Shown: one piece after another, positions 61,930 through 64,000 of the stretch
How positions within the stretch are numbered: position 1 is the stretch's first letter
Layout: the number at the start of each line of letters is the position of its first letter
Assembly (NCBI GenBank): GCA_013399855.1
Contig: VXAY01006699.1
Coordinates: forward strand, 184,866-248,865
Length of the DNA stretch: 64,000 nt
Origin: Oxyruncus cristatus
Lineage: Eukaryota > Chordata > Aves > Passeriformes > Cotingidae
Direction: 5' to 3'
Notes under the pieces: generated by a model
Database searches by the model: none
The model's input: the letters and a program-made list of their open reading frames with translations, nothing else
Told to the model about the DNA's origin: nothing
Position numbers and translations under genes: made by a program

Positions 61930-62560
61930 TGTTCTCTTTCAAGGTTACCTTTCCTGACTAGAAATCTCAATGCTGTATTGCAGCCGAGGTTTAACCAGGG
62001 CCTGCTGCAATGATTCCAGTGCTTGCCTTTCTCTGACAGATTCACCTTTTGCAATACATTCGCAGGGTCTGTTTGCAGTTTTTATTCTCTATCATACTGT
62101 CAGTTCATTCATTCAGAGACTATCACGTCCAATTTCTACAAAACATTTCTATCTGATAAGCCTCAAGCACACCAGAGAACTTCTTATTATTAGCTCCATG
62201 AGTATGACCTTATATTTCAATATATTCCTATTTCTGTTCATCTGCATCTTTTGGTATTAATTTCTGATGTCCTCTCTCCTATCTTCTATATGCATAGTAT
62301 CAGCAAACTTTATCAGTATGGATCTGAACCCATGCTTGATTGAAAGCAATAAACCAGATGAGTTTCAAGATTGTATTCTGAGGAATTTGACTAGGAACTG
62401 CCTTAATAATACTGCCTGAAACATTTGTGTGCTGCTATCCGTAAAAACACATCTTTGCTAATTTTACAATTTCTACATTAATTCTAGTCCTTTTTCAAGA
62501 TATATTAGAGTATATCAAGTGCTACTATATCAAATATATCTAACCAGTGACTTAGTAAAA
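61930..62560 (-). mobile_element. Ancient CR1/L3-like LINE, antisense
   Basis: The plus strand shows antisense blocks of the old amniote CR1/L3 group in the expected order. They are TGCTGTATTGCAGCCGAGG then AACCAGGG; TTAGCTCCATGAGTATGACC then TTATATTTC; ATCAGCAAACTTTATCAG; ATTCTGAGGAATTTGACTAGG; and AGATATATTAGAGTATATCAA then TGCTACTATATCAAA. These correspond to the translated 3' half of ORF2, now full of stops. Divergence is high and the ends are approximate. It is one of the oldest recognisable insertions here. Confidence 0.6.
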
Positions 62561-63190
62561 AAATCCACTACATTGTCTGGGGAAAAAAGCTACATTGTCA
62601 AAAAAATACATGGATAAGGAAAAATCTCATAATAACAATAAGCCACCAAACCTATTTGTGGCTGCTTAAATATTCAGACAAAACAAAACTTGTTATTTTG
62701 ATGCTGGAATAGATAAATACGAAATGATATATGCGGATTCTATGAAATCGAGGTGATCCTTTCTATTTTTCTATCTGTGGATGACTGTAGCTTTCTCAGA
62801 AACTTACCTTTTGAGCTATACTTTTCAGAGATAGGTGAACCCAGGTTCTCCTTCACTAAAATACCAGGTTGATTCTCTCACTGAGAAGATCAATTAACAG
62901 TAATAAGTAAGGCACTTTTTGAAAAAGTGTCCAAATCAAAACATGTCTCACATCATAAAAGACAGAGAATAGTCAGGAAAATTAATTTCCCCAGGTATTT
63001 AACAAAAAGACCAATTGACTTTTGTTTTGTTTTGAAGAGCTCTAAAGCAATGCTGACACAAGGAATAATAATAATAACAAAAAAAAAGACAGAATTAGGT
63101 CCAAGAATTAGTCTACAATATACAGTAATATCATAAATATTCTCTGAAGTCCTGTAAGCAGGATTGCTGTGGTAGGCAGTGATTATACAA
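62561..63190. other. Gene-free AT-rich DNA
   Basis: Nothing recognised except a short (AAT)n/A tract at about 63062-63088. Confidence 0.5.
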
Positions 63191-63318
63191 TCACAGAATC
63201 ACAGAATACGCTGAATTGGAAGGGACCCACGAGAATCATTTAGTCCAACTCCTGGCTGTGCACAGGGCCATCCCCAAGAATCACACCATGTGATTGTCCA
63301 AACATTTCTTAAACTCTT
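63191..63318 (-). mobile_element. CR1 LINE 3' end, antisense
   Basis: TCACAGAATCACAGAAT is the reversed CR1 tail. It is followed by GAATTGGAAGGGACCCAC, GAGAATCATTTAGTCCAACT, CCTGGCTGTGCACAGGGCC and AATCACACCATGTG, then TTGTCCAAACATTTCTTAAA. This is the CR1 3' UTR in minus orientation, 5'-truncated and moderately diverged. Confidence 0.93.
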
Positions 63319-64000
63319 TACTATAAAATCTTTTTACTAATTAATTATGCATCTCAGAACATACTTTTCATATAATAAAAGGTATATGTTTATACCTACC
63401 CATTTCCATTGTGTGTTGTGTCAATGTAATTCATATATCTGTATTTCTTTTGTACCTGTTCATATATATTGCAGAGAGTTGGAAATGGATTATTAAAACA
63501 TTATACTTTGTATAATGTCTTTTGTACACAGCTGTGTGAACTGCCAGCACTACCAAATCTTGAAGTGGTTTTTTTTCCCACAGCCCATGCTCTCCTTTGT
63601 AGCTTTATATATATATTTCCCACAGAGAAACAAATGTTCTCATATTGAGCTTAAATAAGCCTTTTAACAGGCATAAGTTTTGCTTATTCTTGTCAGAGCA
63701 AAATTAGATATTAATCCAATGCCAAATAGAATTTACAAGAAAGTAATTCAGACACCAGATTGCAAAGTGCTTTTAAGTACTGCTTTACTATTTCCATATA
63801 GAGATTGGTCTCTTAACATTCTGAGGGAGAATAGCTATAGAATGTACAGTGGAAGTATGGAGAATATTTCTTCCCTGTTAATTTATTAAGGTGAATTGGC
63901 ATAAAGAGGGATGACAAATAGGTCTTTTTTTTTTTTTCATCCACAAAACACTTCCCATTAAAATGTGAATATTTTCTGTACGAGCATCAAGAATAACACA
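63319..64000. other. Gene-free AT-rich DNA
   Basis: Nothing recognised to the window end except a T-run near 63925-63938. Confidence 0.5.

Noticed and set aside
1..64000. CRISPR array, tRNA/rRNA genes, bacterial-type operon or a novel defence-like system.
   Set aside because: No regularly spaced repeats, no cloverleaf with A/B boxes noticed, no gene clusters. Composition and repeats are those of vertebrate non-coding DNA.

Overview
The window looks like 64 kb of a bird chromosome. It is AT-rich, has almost no protein-coding sequence, and carries typical avian repeats. There are CR1 LINE 3' ends in both orientations; one ends in the diagnostic ATTCTATG-type tail and another, on the opposite strand, shows it in reverse complement. 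There are also two solo retroviral LTRs of kinds common in bird genomes. I see no operon-like organisation, CRISPR array, rRNA or tRNA gene, and no complete protein-coding gene. Most long open frames are chance frames in AT-rich DNA, in the CpG island or in repeats.

Layout from left to right: (1) 1-564 is a piece of a non-CR1 non-LTR retrotransposon reverse transcriptase, broken into two oppositely oriented parts by a 5' inversion. (2) 1049-1265 is a CR1 3' end. (3) About 1.3-50.2 kb is repeat-poor, gene-free DNA, probably intron or gene desert. It holds a second CR1 (20945-21528), an assembly gap with falsely duplicated edges (21491-22222), a solo LTR on the minus strand (25236-25818), two short ancient CR1-like tails, a fossil LINE with L1/Tx1-like RT motifs (about 45.69-46.30 kb), several short perfect hairpins and microsatellites, and possible regulatory motif clusters near 28.4-29.3 kb. 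(4) 50184-51229 is a long solo LTR on the plus strand. (5) 52380-55065 is a strong CpG island with GC boxes, TATA-like elements, G-quadruplex motifs and good splice-donor sequences on both strands. It is the one clear promoter region and probably the 5' end of one gene or of a divergent pair whose other exons lie mostly outside the window. (6) To its right are two tentative exons: a plus-strand terminal exon near 58.9-59.5 kb and a minus-strand internal exon at 60872-61065. (7) An ancient CR1/L3-like LINE (about 61.93-62.56 kb) and a younger CR1 tail (63191-63318) follow.

The gene driven by the CpG island cannot be named from this sequence. Donors on the minus strand (54333, 53299, 53009) would send transcription leftwards into more than 50 kb without an obvious exon, which fits a long first intron. 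Plus-strand core-promoter motifs and donors (53460, 54941, 55063) allow rightward transcription as well. The items most worth a second look are the twin-primed non-CR1 LINE, the fossil L1-like RT, the set of perfect hairpins, the bidirectional island and the two candidate exons. Repeat family assignments rest on remembered consensus features and motif order, not on a database search.
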